Below, piece by piece: positions 18,414 to 26,705 of a stretch of 64,000 nucleotides of DNA; within the stretch, counting starts at the first letter, position 1, and each line of letters opens with the position of its first letter. Source of the stretch: Halonatronomonas sp051745085 (GTDB lineage Bacteria; Bacillota; Halanaerobiia; Halanaerobiales; Halarsenatibacteraceae); the NCBI GenBank assembly GCA_051745085.1, contig JBNJDR010000001.1:52178-116177 (forward strand), read 5' to 3'. A program made the translations under genes and the position numbers. The notes under the pieces were generated by a model that saw only the letters and a list, made by a program, of their open reading frames with translations, had not been told where the DNA came from and did not search any database.

Positions 18414-18450
18414 TTAAGTCTCCCTCTCAGTTTAATAAATTTTAAAACAA

Positions 18451-18513
18451 CAAAAAAGACTTCATCGCTTAATACAATAGCTAAACTAATGTATCAGTGA
18501 TTCGATGAAGTCT
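18451..18513 (-). terminator. Intrinsic terminator with long hairpin
   Basis: Arms AGACTTCATCG (18457-18467) and CGATGAAGTCT (18503-18513) are perfect, and the 35-nt loop has further pairing (AATACA with TGTAT). Read on the minus strand it ends in a TTTTTTG tract. It closes the 172-residue unknown gene. Confidence 0.8.
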
Positions 18514-18527
18514 GGTTTTAGAGCAAT

Positions 18528-19046
18528 TTATCCATTTAAAAGTGAATTTATCAAATCATTTTGGTAGTCAGTAGTTAAGTTAAGATCCTTTAATTCTTTT
18601 GGCTTAATTTGAGTTAATAAATTATGATTTTTACTTGCTTTTTCAGATAAATGAGGTTTAGACCCCTTTTTTTCTTCTGTTAATAGATCTTCATAAAAAT
18701 TTTTATTGGTTTTGATTTTTTCCTGGCAGGCATTTAACACAATACAAACATCATAGTATAGCTCTTTTAATTTATAATTATCCAGCCTTTTCTCGCGGAT
18801 ATAAGTAGAAACTTCTTCATCGGCAAACCTAACTTTTGCATACTTTTTTTCTTTACTATCTTTTTTTATTTTTATTAGATCTTTAAAATCAACCAGACTG
18901 GTAACTGCATTTAAGAAATCATTAAAATGAATTTGCTTTTCTACATTTTGGGGGTCCATCAAATCAAATGCCTGAAAAAAATTCTCTTTGAAACTGTCAG
19001 TTTTCATCAATTCGAAAACTTCATCATAAATGACTAATTTTTGCAT
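18528..19046 (-). CDS. Hypothetical cytoplasmic protein, 172 residues
   Basis: I do not recognise this protein. It is charged and helical, Lys-rich in the middle, has no signal peptide or membrane segment and has two cysteines near LYYDVCIVLNACQEK. It is transcribed alone, with an upstream AT-rich region and its own terminator, so it is probably a real expressed gene. Nothing in its neighbours indicates a job. Confidence 0.65.
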   Translation of the reverse strand: MQKLVIYDEVFELMKTDSFKENFFQAFDLMDPQNVEKQIHFNDFLNAVTSLVDFKDLIKIKKDSKEKKYAKVRFADEEVSTYIREKRLDNYKLKELYYDVCIVLNACQEKIKTNKNFYEDLLTEEKKGSKPHLSEKASKNHNLLTQIKPKELKDLNLTTDYQNDLINSLLNG

Positions 19047-19190
19047 TTTATCACTCCTATAAGTCTGATTTAAACTATATTAAATATAATTTTCTTCTTA
19101 TATTATATTTTGCTATTGAACGCTATTCTCCTTTAATTTTCACATAATTTTAATAAAAAATTTATTTTTTCTGTACCAAAAAGTAAAATA

Positions 19191-19299
19191 TTTAACTGCT
19201 TAATATAAGAATATAATATATATTTATATTACAAAAGAAAATATTCTTATAAAATGCAGGAATTATCTTATTAATACAGAATTATAGTTTAACTGCTTA
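19191..19299. repeat. 12-bp direct repeat flanking the upstream region of the micropeptide gene
   Basis: TTTAACTGCTTA occurs at 19191-19202 and again at 19288-19299. The region is very AT-rich and probably holds the promoter. The repeat could bind a regulator, or be chance in AT-rich DNA. Confidence 0.3.
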
Positions 19300-19326
19300 T
19301 TTATATTAAGAAAGGAGTGGTTGTTA

Positions 19327-19398
19327 ATGTTAGAATTAATAGGTGCTGCTATTGTAATCTGGTTGATTATTTATTATCTTAACAGATCTACACCTTAA
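19327..19398 (+). CDS. 23-residue single-pass membrane micropeptide
   Basis: ATG at 19327 opens a 24-codon frame (MLELIGAAIVIW, then LIIYYLNRSTP). AAAGGAG lies nine bases upstream, which is ideal, and a strong terminator follows 22 bases after the stop. The peptide is almost all hydrophobic with an Asn-Arg tail, so it should insert in the membrane as one helix. It resembles small regulatory subunits (KdpF class) or type I toxin peptides only in general form. The stand-alone unit of ribosome-binding site, micro-ORF and terminator argues that it is real. The next gene is an ABC-2 permease at 19488. Confidence 0.6.
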   Translation: MLELIGAAIVIWLIIYYLNRSTP

Positions 19399-19420
19399 TA
19401 ATTTAGGCTAAGAACGAATG

Positions 19421-19463
19421 AAGAAGGAGGGGATAATTTTATATTACCCCTCCTTCTTATTTT
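19421..19463 (+). terminator. Strong intrinsic terminator after the micropeptide
   Basis: AAGAAGGAGGGG (19421-19432) and CCCCTCCTTCTT (19447-19458) are perfect 12-bp arms, followed by ATTTT. The 5' arm includes an AAGGAGG Shine-Dalgarno-like sequence held in the stem. It separates the micropeptide transcript from the ABC operon that starts at 19488. Confidence 0.8.
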
Positions 19464-19487
19464 AATGTATTATGCAAAGGTGATGCT

Positions 19488-20516
19488 ATGTCATATATTA
19501 AAATCTTATATTCAATAATAAAAAAAGATTTTTTGCAATTTCTGCGCAATAAAACTATTGTAATTGTCATAATCCTGCCTATTTTAGCTTCCTTATTTTT
19601 TTTATATCTAGATAATTCTACTATAAACAATTATTATAAATTAGGATATGCGGAAGTTTTGACAGAATCTAATTTTAACCCAGATAAAAATGGTAATTCC
19701 CAGGTTGAATGGATCGCTTATAGTTCTCGACGGAAAGCATTAAAGGATTTGTCAGATGAACTTGATGGTATTCTCCTAATAGATGACCATACTTATATTG
19801 CTCATTTAAACACTTCCAGTCCGGCTGAGATGTTATTATTAGAAGATATCATCCAGGAAGAAATTGAAGAAAATTTAAATTACAATCGCCCTTATAATTT
19901 AGAAATTAATATTAAGGGTAATGTCTCTTCTTCTGCAGATATTCTTCCTATCTGGTTAACTATTACTATAGCCATGATAGGTATTATTATAATTTCTGGT
20001 GATATAGCTGAAGAAAAAGAAGAAAAATCTCTAGAGGCAATTATTATAGCACCTATTCACGCTGGAATTTTCATACTTGGTAAAATATTATCAGGTACAC
20101 TTCTAACTTTATTAACCGGGTTAATAATCTTTGGTTTTGCCTGGTTTAATAACCCAGCACAATTTGACTTTTTAATTTTGATAAAATATATCTCTTTAAT
20201 TATTGCAGGAGCAATCATTTTTAATATAATTGGAATCATAATAGGACTTAAAACTAATTCCCAGTCTGCTGCCAGATCAGTAGGAACTATCATTTATTTT
20301 CCTTTAATTTTCCCGAGCCTACTTTATCAGTTCTCTGATATTATTAATTATATTGCCCGAATTACCCCAACTTATTATCTCATGGAAGGTTTTAACCATA
20401 TTTTAGTTGCCACTTCAGATCAATTGATAATCTGGCCTGAAATTAGTATATTATTGATTTTTTCTTTACTTATGATGCCTTTTCTTTTATTATTATATAA
20501 AGGAGTGTATAAATAA
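19488..20516 (+). CDS. ABC-2 type transporter permease
   Basis: A 342-residue permease with one N-terminal membrane segment (about 22-40), an extracytoplasmic domain (about 45-150) and about five C-terminal membrane segments starting near ILPIWLTITIAMIGIIIISG. The EEKEEKSLEAIIIAPI segment before the second helix is typical of ABC-2 or NatB-like permeases. It forms an operon with the exported protein (1-bp overlap) and the ATPase at 21006. The substrate is unknown; relatives export drugs, ions (NatAB) or peptides. Confidence 0.88.
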   Translation: MSYIKILYSIIKKDFLQFLRNKTIVIVIILPILASLFFLYLDNSTINNYYKLGYAEVLTESNFNPDKNGNSQVEWIAYSSRRKALKDLSDELDGILLIDDHTYIAHLNTSSPAEMLLLEDIIQEEIEENLNYNRPYNLEINIKGNVSSSADILPIWLTITIAMIGIIIISGDIAEEKEEKSLEAIIIAPIHAGIFILGKILSGTLLTLLTGLIIFGFAWFNNPAQFDFLILIKYISLIIAGAIIFNIIGIIIGLKTNSQSAARSVGTIIYFPLIFPSLLYQFSDIINYIARITPTYYLMEGFNHILVATSDQLIIWPEISILLIFSLLMMPFLLLLYKGVYK

Positions 20517-21031
20517 TGAATTATTCTTTTCCTTTAAAACAAATTATAGTTTTATCTTTGCTCTTTATTTTAATAACCCCAGCGATCACCTTTGCAGAAG
20601 ATGCAGTAGATAAAACCGAAGTTAAAGATATAAGCGAGAACATTTATATGAATTATCAAAATAAAAATTTTAAAGAAGTATATCAGCTTTTACATCCTGC
20701 GATTAAAGAAATATTAACTGAAGATAAGTATGTCAGTTTTCAAACAGAAAACAGTGATAAATACAAATTGAAGTTATCTAATATTGAAATCGGAGAAATA
20801 CGGCAAATAAATGATCTCCCCCGTAAATATAATGAATATCTAAATCAAGAAGATTATGATCAAGCCTATGAAGTTAAAATCAATTATGAGCTTAATTTTC
20901 GCTTTGTCGGCACAACTCACAATAGAGATGTGGAAACAGAAACTTATATTGTTGAATTAGAAAATGATTACTATTTGATTTGGGATCGATCAGTTATAGA
21001 GGAAGATGATCCTGGTGCTGGAGTTGAGTAA
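20516..21031 (+). CDS. Exported protein of unknown function in an ABC exporter operon
   Basis: A 171-residue protein with a signal peptide (about 1-27, cleavage near ITFAEDA). The mature part is acidic and alpha/beta, similar in general shape to NTF2/DUF4878-type small exported domains (ISENIYMNYQNKNFKEVYQLL). It lies between the permease (overlap 1 bp) and the ATPase (overlap about 17-26 bp), so it is probably co-produced as an accessory or immunity-like periplasmic factor. That role is inferred from position only. Confidence 0.7.
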   Translation: MNYSFPLKQIIVLSLLFILITPAITFAEDAVDKTEVKDISENIYMNYQNKNFKEVYQLLHPAIKEILTEDKYVSFQTENSDKYKLKLSNIEIGEIRQINDLPRKYNEYLNQEDYDQAYEVKINYELNFRFVGTTHNRDVETETYIVELENDYYLIWDRSVIEEDDPGAGVE

Positions 21032-21959
21032 TGTCAAACCAATATTTATTAACCATCTTAAAAAGAAATACGGTTCTGTTCAAGCTTTAAAAGGAATATC
21101 TTTTACAATTAATCCAGGTGAAATCTTTGGTTTTTTAGGGCCTAATGGAGCAGGTAAAAGTACCACAATGAAAATTCTTGTGGGACTTTTAGCTCCTACT
21201 GCAGGAGAAAGTAAAATTTTAGGCGAGCCCTCTCAAAATTTAAGTCTAGCAACCAAAAGAAAAATTGGAGTAGTTTTCGAGGAAAATAATCTCTATAAGA
21301 AATTAACCGGCTTAGAAAACCTTAAATTTTACGCCAGTATTTACCAGATTGATTACTCTCGGGTCCAGGAATTATTGGACTTTTTTACCTTAAGTGAAGC
21401 AGCAGATAGAAGGGTAGAAACATTTTCAAAAGGGATGAAGCAGAGATTATTGATAGCCCGAGCCCTATTAGCAGATCCGGAGATTTTAATTCTGGATGAA
21501 CCAACCAGTGGTCTTGATCCTCAATCAATTGAAATAATCCATCAGGCTATTTACAAATTCAAAGATGAAGGTAAAACAATTTTTTTAAGTTCTCATTTCA
21601 TGGAGGAAGTCGACCGGCTCTGTGACAGAATCGCTTTCATTAATCAGGGAAAGATAATCACCATATCCTCTCCTGATATTTTGAAGTCATATTACGGCCA
21701 GAAAAGTTTAAGGATAAAGATTAAAGATTCTGGGGTAAATCTATCCACATTAAGAAATGTTTTACCGGAACAAGTTAGAATATCTACAGAAAAATCAAAC
21801 AAGAATATAGAAATCCCGCTTCATACAGAAAATTTAGGGGGATATATCAATACCATTAAGAAAAACTACGATATCATAAGTATTCACACCCGAGAAGCTA
21901 GTTTGCATAATGTTTTTATTCAGCTGGCTCAAGAAAAAGAAAACATAAATATTCATTAA
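21006..21959 (+). CDS. ABC transporter ATP-binding protein (drug/Na+ export type)
   Basis: A 317-residue ATPase with Walker A GPNGAGKST, Q-loop in VVFEENNLY, signature TFSKGMKQR, Walker B ILILDEPTSGLDP and H-loop SSHFMEE. A C-terminal extension of about 80 residues matches the NatA/CcmA-like group. ATG 21006 lies too close to GAGGAA. GTG 21015 or TTG 21024 would be better spaced, which would shorten the protein by 3-6 residues. It drives the permease at 19488. Confidence 0.9.
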   Translation: MILVLELSNVKPIFINHLKKKYGSVQALKGISFTINPGEIFGFLGPNGAGKSTTMKILVGLLAPTAGESKILGEPSQNLSLATKRKIGVVFEENNLYKKLTGLENLKFYASIYQIDYSRVQELLDFFTLSEAADRRVETFSKGMKQRLLIARALLADPEILILDEPTSGLDPQSIEIIHQAIYKFKDEGKTIFLSSHFMEEVDRLCDRIAFINQGKIITISSPDILKSYYGQKSLRIKIKDSGVNLSTLRNVLPEQVRISTEKSNKNIEIPLHTENLGGYINTIKKNYDIISIHTREASLHNVFIQLAQEKENINIH

Positions 21960-21965
21960 TTACGC

Positions 21966-21994
21966 TTGACAATAATATCTATCCCTGCTATACT
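21966..21994 (+). promoter_or_regulatory. Promoter of the aro operon
   Basis: TTGACA and TATACT with a 17-bp spacer, a near-consensus sigma-A promoter immediately before the T-box leader. Confidence 0.85.
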
Positions 21995-21999
21995 TTATT

Positions 22000-22210
22000 T
22001 TAACAATTTAACTAACTAAAAGCTGAGATGGGAACTTAGTAAGCATTATGCTGAATTACATCCCTGAGCTGCCCGCTGAATATAGTAAGCTAAGGCCGTC
22101 AACCGTCGTTATCCGGTAGGGAAGTGCTGGCTTCCTGTAGAGATAATCTCGCGAGAGGTTAAAATAGGTGGTACCGCGACCAAAGTCGCCCTGTATATGG
22201 GGGGCTTTTT
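22000..22210 (+). promoter_or_regulatory. T-box leader of the aromatic amino acid operon, candidate Tyr specifier UAC
   Basis: The T-box core AGGTGGTACCGCG lies at 22166-22178. A terminator follows (GCCCT 22188-22192 with GGGGC 22201-22205 and a T-run to 22210). Upstream are Stem I (from AGCTGAGATGGG), CTGAGCTGC at 22064-22072 and the CCGTTA-like linker. AGTA at 22038-22041 and GAA at 22053-22055 fit the specifier S-turn. The triplet that follows, allowing one base, is UAC at 22057-22059 before an A. Uncharged tRNA would favour the antiterminator and expression of aroA-aroF-tyrA-aroC-aroB. The T-box call is firm; the specifier assignment is by eye. Confidence 0.9.
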
Positions 22211-22234
22211 CTGTTTTTAAGGAGGTAAAAATTC

Positions 22235-23542
22235 ATGTTAATAATTGAAGGAGGCAAAACTCTTACAGGTGAAATCAAAGTTCCAGGAGATAAGTCCATC
22301 TCTCATCGATCACTAATTTTTTCTGCTTTAGCTCAAGGCGAGAGTAAAATTAAAGGTTTACTGGAAGGTGAAGATTGTCTGGCGACAGCAGAATGTTTAC
22401 AAAAAATGGGAGTTGCTATAAACAAAGATAAAGAAGATGATTACATCGTTACAGGAGTTGGTCTCAATGGTTTAAAGGAGCCAAGAGAAGTTCTTGACTG
22501 TGGCAACTCCGGCACAACTATGCGTCTGCTCGCAGGACTACTGGCAGGACAAACCTTTTATTCAGTGCTCAGCGGTGATGATTCATTACGCCAGCGGCCG
22601 ATGAACCGAATAAAGGATCCACTCAGCCAGATGGGAGCTGAGTTATGGACCCGCAATGGAGGTCTCGCCCCGCTTAGCATTAACAAGCGAGAACCTAATA
22701 ATAAATTAAAAGCCATTTCTTATAACTCTCCAGTTGCCAGCGCTCAGGTTAAATCTGCTATTCTATTGGCCGGCCTGTATGCTCAAGGAGTAACTCGAAT
22801 TAACGAGCCGGCAGTGTCAAGAGATCACACAGAAAAATTTTTGCAGGATATGGGGGCTGATATCAGAATTAATGATAGATCTATAACATTGAATCCAGAA
22901 AACTTAACCAGCCTCTCTCCCTTTGATATATCTATACCAGGCGATATTTCCTCAGCGGCCTTTTTAATAGCTGCAGCTATTATTACTCCTAATAGTAGAA
23001 TAAAAATAAAAAATGTAGGAATCAACTGGACCAGAAGTGGATTTATAGATGTAATCAAAAAGATGGGGGCTAAAATCTCGTTAAGTAGGCAAAGAAATAT
23101 TGCAGGCGAACCGGTAGCAGATATTGAAGTAAAAAGTAGTCAACTTAAAGGCGTCCATATCAATGGAGGTATGATACCTCGATTGATTGATGAGATCCCC
23201 GTTCTAGCCGTCCTGGCCAGTCAGGCTAAGGGTAAAACTGTGATTTCAGATGCCGGTGAACTCAGGGTTAAAGAAACTGATCGAATTTTGGCTATAAGTA
23301 TCGAATTGAACAAATTAGGTTGCCCGGTAGTAGAAAAACCTGACGGTATGATCATCGAAGGCCCCATTGAATTATCCAATTCTACCCAATTAAGAAGTTG
23401 GGGCGACCATAGAATTGGGATGGCATTAGCTATAGCTTCTCTAGCAGCAGAAGGAACATCTAAAATACATAATAGTGAGGCTATCAATGTTTCATTTCCA
23501 GGATTTAAAAAAGTACTTGATTCTTTAAAAAACCAAAAATAA
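22235..23542 (+). CDS. aroA: 3-phosphoshikimate 1-carboxyvinyltransferase (EPSP synthase)
   Basis: The enzyme joins phosphoenolpyruvate to shikimate-3-phosphate, the sixth step of the shikimate pathway. The 435-residue length is normal for the single-domain-repeat fold. Family signatures are KVPGDKSISHRSLIFSALAQ at the N-terminus, LDCGNSGTTMRLLAG, and the C-terminal ELRVKETDRI and WGDHRIGMALAIASL. It is the first gene behind the T-box, with AAGGAGGT nine bases before ATG. Confidence 0.97.
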   Translation: MLIIEGGKTLTGEIKVPGDKSISHRSLIFSALAQGESKIKGLLEGEDCLATAECLQKMGVAINKDKEDDYIVTGVGLNGLKEPREVLDCGNSGTTMRLLAGLLAGQTFYSVLSGDDSLRQRPMNRIKDPLSQMGAELWTRNGGLAPLSINKREPNNKLKAISYNSPVASAQVKSAILLAGLYAQGVTRINEPAVSRDHTEKFLQDMGADIRINDRSITLNPENLTSLSPFDISIPGDISSAAFLIAAAIITPNSRIKIKNVGINWTRSGFIDVIKKMGAKISLSRQRNIAGEPVADIEVKSSQLKGVHINGGMIPRLIDEIPVLAVLASQAKGKTVISDAGELRVKETDRILAISIELNKLGCPVVEKPDGMIIEGPIELSNSTQLRSWGDHRIGMALAIASLAAEGTSKIHNSEAINVSFPGFKKVLDSLKNQK

Positions 23543-23563
23543 CTGCGAAAAGGTGTTGATAAT

Positions 23564-24586
23564 ATGATTGTTGTCATGGAAAGAAAAAGTGGAGAAAAAG
23601 AATTAAATAAGATCGAAAATATAATTAAAGAAGCAGGCTACTCAACCCATATATCTAAAGGGGTCGAGAAGACAATAATAGGTGTGGTTGGTGGTAATGG
23701 TAAAAAAGAAATCTTAAAAAATAAACTTCTCACCTATAAATCCATCGAAAAAGTGATACCAATTTTAGAACCATATAAATTAACCAGCTGGAATTTTCAC
23801 CCTGAAAAAACGATAATAAATCTGGACGGGGTTAAAATCGGGGGCGAAGAACCAACCATCATGGCTGGCCCCTGTGCGGTAGAGTCTGAAGAACAGCTTT
23901 TAAACACCGCCCATATTGTGAAGAAAGCCGGTGCAAAAATCCTGAGAGGTGGAGCTTTTAAACCAAGAACCTCCCCCTATACATTTCAGGGTTTAGGTGA
24001 AGAAGGCTTAAAATTACTGGCCAAAGCACGAACTGAAACAGGATTGAAAATAATTACTGAATTGATGGATCTAGACCACCTGGATCTAGTAAATAAATAT
24101 ACTGATATTATCCAGATTGGAGCTAGAAATATGCAGAACTATCCCCTTTTAACTGCTGTAGGGAGGACTAATACCCCAGTAATGCTTAAAAGAGGAATGT
24201 CAGCTACTATCAAAGAATGGCTGCTAGCAGCTGAGTATATTATGACCGAAGGAAATCAACAGGTCATCCTGTGTGAAAGAGGCATCAGAACTTTCAGTCA
24301 AGAAACACGAAACACACTGGATTTAAGTTCTGTTCCATTGGTACAAAGTATCAGTCATCTTCCAGTAATAGTTGATCCCAGCCATGGTACAGGTAAGTGG
24401 GAATTAGTTATTCCAATGGCCCGGGCTGGTATTGCAGTTGGTGCGGATGGTCTGATCATAGAAGTACATCCTGAACCAGGTAACGCATTATCTGACGGCC
24501 AGCAATCCTTAAAACCAGATAAATTTCAAAGATTGATGACAGAGATAGCCCAGATTAGCAGGGTAATAAAATCTAACCAAAATTAG
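23564..24586 (+). CDS. aroF: 3-deoxy-7-phosphoheptulonate synthase, class I-beta with N-terminal regulatory domain
   Basis: DAHP synthase condenses PEP and erythrose-4-phosphate, the entry step of the pathway. Residues 1-70 form a ferredoxin-like regulatory domain as in Thermotoga-type enzymes, where Tyr or Phe binding inhibits. The catalytic barrel follows with MAGPCAVESEEQL, GGAFKPRTSPYTFQGLGEEG, and the metal-site elements DPSHGTGK and EVHPEPGNALSDG. It lies 21 bp after aroA. T-box control of transcription and feedback on this domain would give two levels of control. Confidence 0.95.
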   Translation: MIVVMERKSGEKELNKIENIIKEAGYSTHISKGVEKTIIGVVGGNGKKEILKNKLLTYKSIEKVIPILEPYKLTSWNFHPEKTIINLDGVKIGGEEPTIMAGPCAVESEEQLLNTAHIVKKAGAKILRGGAFKPRTSPYTFQGLGEEGLKLLAKARTETGLKIITELMDLDHLDLVNKYTDIIQIGARNMQNYPLLTAVGRTNTPVMLKRGMSATIKEWLLAAEYIMTEGNQQVILCERGIRTFSQETRNTLDLSSVPLVQSISHLPVIVDPSHGTGKWELVIPMARAGIAVGADGLIIEVHPEPGNALSDGQQSLKPDKFQRLMTEIAQISRVIKSNQN

Positions 24587-24605
24587 GGATGGCAGGTGAT
24601 AAATT

Positions 24606-25481
24606 ATGCAGCATAATTTCGAACAAATATTGATCGTTGGCGTGGGTTTGATCGGTGGTTCTTTAGCAGCCGCCTTTAAGCAGAATAACATCGGCAGCAA
24701 AATAATTGGTATTGATCGAGAGATAAAAAGCCTTAGCTTTGCGCGTAAAAATAATTTAATCGATTCTTATTTTTTGGATTTAGATTCTCTGCAACTGCAG
24801 GAGATAGATTTAATAATTTTAGCCGCTCCAATTCAGGCTATTAAAACTACCATTAGCGAACTAGCTAGATATCCCTTAGAAGATACTGTCATAATAGACA
24901 CAGGCAGCACTAAAAAAGAAATCGTAAAAACCATGAGTTTAAATGTTGATCCAGATAATTCTATCAAATGGATTGGAGGCCATCCGATGGCTGGGTTAGA
25001 AAAGAATGGAGTTGAATGGCATTCCTCTACCTTATTTGAAGAGTCTACGTTTATCTTTTCTCCTTTAAACAAGAATGATGTTAAAACAGAATGGTTTTAT
25101 AATTTAAAAAATGTTTTTCAAAAAATAGGATGTAACCCGCTTATTATAGATGCTGCCATTCACGATCTATATTTAGCGTATATTAGTCATTTACCTCAAC
25201 TACTGGCCTCTACTCTCTTCGCTCTGGTAAACAGACAGGAGGAAAACAAAGTCATTCGAAAGTTAGCAGGAAATGGATTTAAAGATATGACCCGTTTAGC
25301 TGCAAGTTCACCTCAATTATGGCAGGAAATATTTATTAGTAATAAAGATAATCTAAACAAAATTGTTGATGAATTAATGACCGAACTTCAAGCATTTCAA
25401 TCGGCTCTAAGAGAAAATGATTCAGAAAAAATTATTACTTACCTTACTAACGCTAAAAATACTAATTTATTCAGGAGTTGA
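24606..25481 (+). CDS. tyrA: Prephenate dehydrogenase
   Basis: TyrA oxidatively decarboxylates prephenate to 4-hydroxyphenylpyruvate, the Tyr branch. A Rossmann motif LIVGVGLIGGSLAAAFK sits at the N-terminus. The active-site block GGHPMAGLEKNGVEWHSSTL contains the family His. The helical C-terminal domain includes YISHLPQLLASTLFAL. At 291 residues there is no C-terminal ACT domain. It is 19 bp after aroF. Its presence here fits the proposed Tyr specifier of the T-box. Confidence 0.93.
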   Translation: MQHNFEQILIVGVGLIGGSLAAAFKQNNIGSKIIGIDREIKSLSFARKNNLIDSYFLDLDSLQLQEIDLIILAAPIQAIKTTISELARYPLEDTVIIDTGSTKKEIVKTMSLNVDPDNSIKWIGGHPMAGLEKNGVEWHSSTLFEESTFIFSPLNKNDVKTEWFYNLKNVFQKIGCNPLIIDAAIHDLYLAYISHLPQLLASTLFALVNRQEENKVIRKLAGNGFKDMTRLAASSPQLWQEIFISNKDNLNKIVDELMTELQAFQSALRENDSEKIITYLTNAKNTNLFRS

Positions 25482-25486
25482 AAAAT

Positions 25487-26686
25487 ATGTTCGAATATTT
25501 TACTGCCGGTGAATCTCATGGCCCTAAACTTACCGCAATCATCAAATCACTACCTGCTAATTTAGAAATAAACATAAATAAGCTGAATGCTCAACTGGCA
25601 AGAAGACAACAGGGATATGGTCGAGGTAAAAGGATGGAAATTGAGCGAGATAAAGCTGAAATTTCTTCAGGACTTCGCCATGGTACAACCCTGGGATCTC
25701 CTCTGACTTTAGAAATCACCAACAAAGACTGGGTTAATTGGCGGGAGACTATGGCAATTTATAAAAATAAAGTTCCCCAAAAACTCGATTCTCGAAAGAT
25801 AACCACCCCCAGACCTGGCCATGCCGATCTAGCCGGAGCTTTAAAATATAACTTCCGGGATATGAGAAACATTCTAGAACGAGCAAGTGCCAGAGAAACA
25901 GCCGCTAGAACCGGTGTAGGAGCGATCTGCCGTCAATTTTTAGATTCATTCTCTATCAAAATATATAGCCATGTAATTCAAATAGGAGATATAAAATCCC
26001 CCTCCTGGACTGAATTAAAAAAAACTATGAATCTGGACAGCCCTGAAATAATAAATGAATTTTTTACTAAACTCGACAGCACACCTCTCCGCTGCCATTC
26101 CGAAACTATAACAGAAGATATGATCAAATTACTTGACAGAGAAAAAGCAAACGGTGATTCAGTAGGGGGAATCTGTGAAATTATCTGTACCGGTTTACCG
26201 GTTGGTTTAGGAAGTCATCTCCATCCCGACACTAAACTTGATGGCAGATTAGCTGGAGCTCTTATGTCCATTCAGGCCGTGAAGGGAGTAGAAATAGGGG
26301 CGGGTTTTAAGGCAGCCAGTTTACCTGGATCTCAGGTTCATGATCAAATTTATTATGAAAATAATCAGTTTTATCGTAAAACCAATCAAGCTGGGGGCAT
26401 CGAAGGAGGAATTTCTACAGGTTCAGAAATAATATTGAGAATTGGAGTAAAACCTATCCCAACTCTCTCAAAACCATTACAAACGGTAGATATTGATAGC
26501 AAAAAGTCTACCACGGCTGCTAAAGAAAGAGCTGATAACTGTGCTGTACCCGCTGCTGGAGTAGTAGCAGAAGCAGTATCATCAATTATTCTGGCCCAGG
26601 CCTTCACAGCCAAATTTGGAGGAGACTCTATGAAGGAAATAACAAGAAATTACGAGGGATATATAAAGCAGATTCAAGACTTCTAA
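25487..26686 (+). CDS. aroC: Chorismate synthase
   Basis: This enzyme makes chorismate from EPSP using reduced FMN. The ATG at 25487 is chosen over an upstream TTG at 25478 because AGGAG (25473-25477) touches the TTG but lies nine bases from the ATG. The start matches the family N-terminus (MFEYFTAGESHGPKL). Signatures include RRQQGYGRGKRM, the FMN/His region SGLRHGTTLGSPL, ARETAARTGVGAICR and ERADNCAVPAAGVVAE. The 399 residues agree with the Firmicutes form. Confidence 0.96.
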   Translation: MFEYFTAGESHGPKLTAIIKSLPANLEININKLNAQLARRQQGYGRGKRMEIERDKAEISSGLRHGTTLGSPLTLEITNKDWVNWRETMAIYKNKVPQKLDSRKITTPRPGHADLAGALKYNFRDMRNILERASARETAARTGVGAICRQFLDSFSIKIYSHVIQIGDIKSPSWTELKKTMNLDSPEIINEFFTKLDSTPLRCHSETITEDMIKLLDREKANGDSVGGICEIICTGLPVGLGSHLHPDTKLDGRLAGALMSIQAVKGVEIGAGFKAASLPGSQVHDQIYYENNQFYRKTNQAGGIEGGISTGSEIILRIGVKPIPTLSKPLQTVDIDSKKSTTAAKERADNCAVPAAGVVAEAVSSIILAQAFTAKFGGDSMKEITRNYEGYIKQIQDF

Positions 26687-26705
26687 GGGAATAAGGTGAT
26701 TTCTA

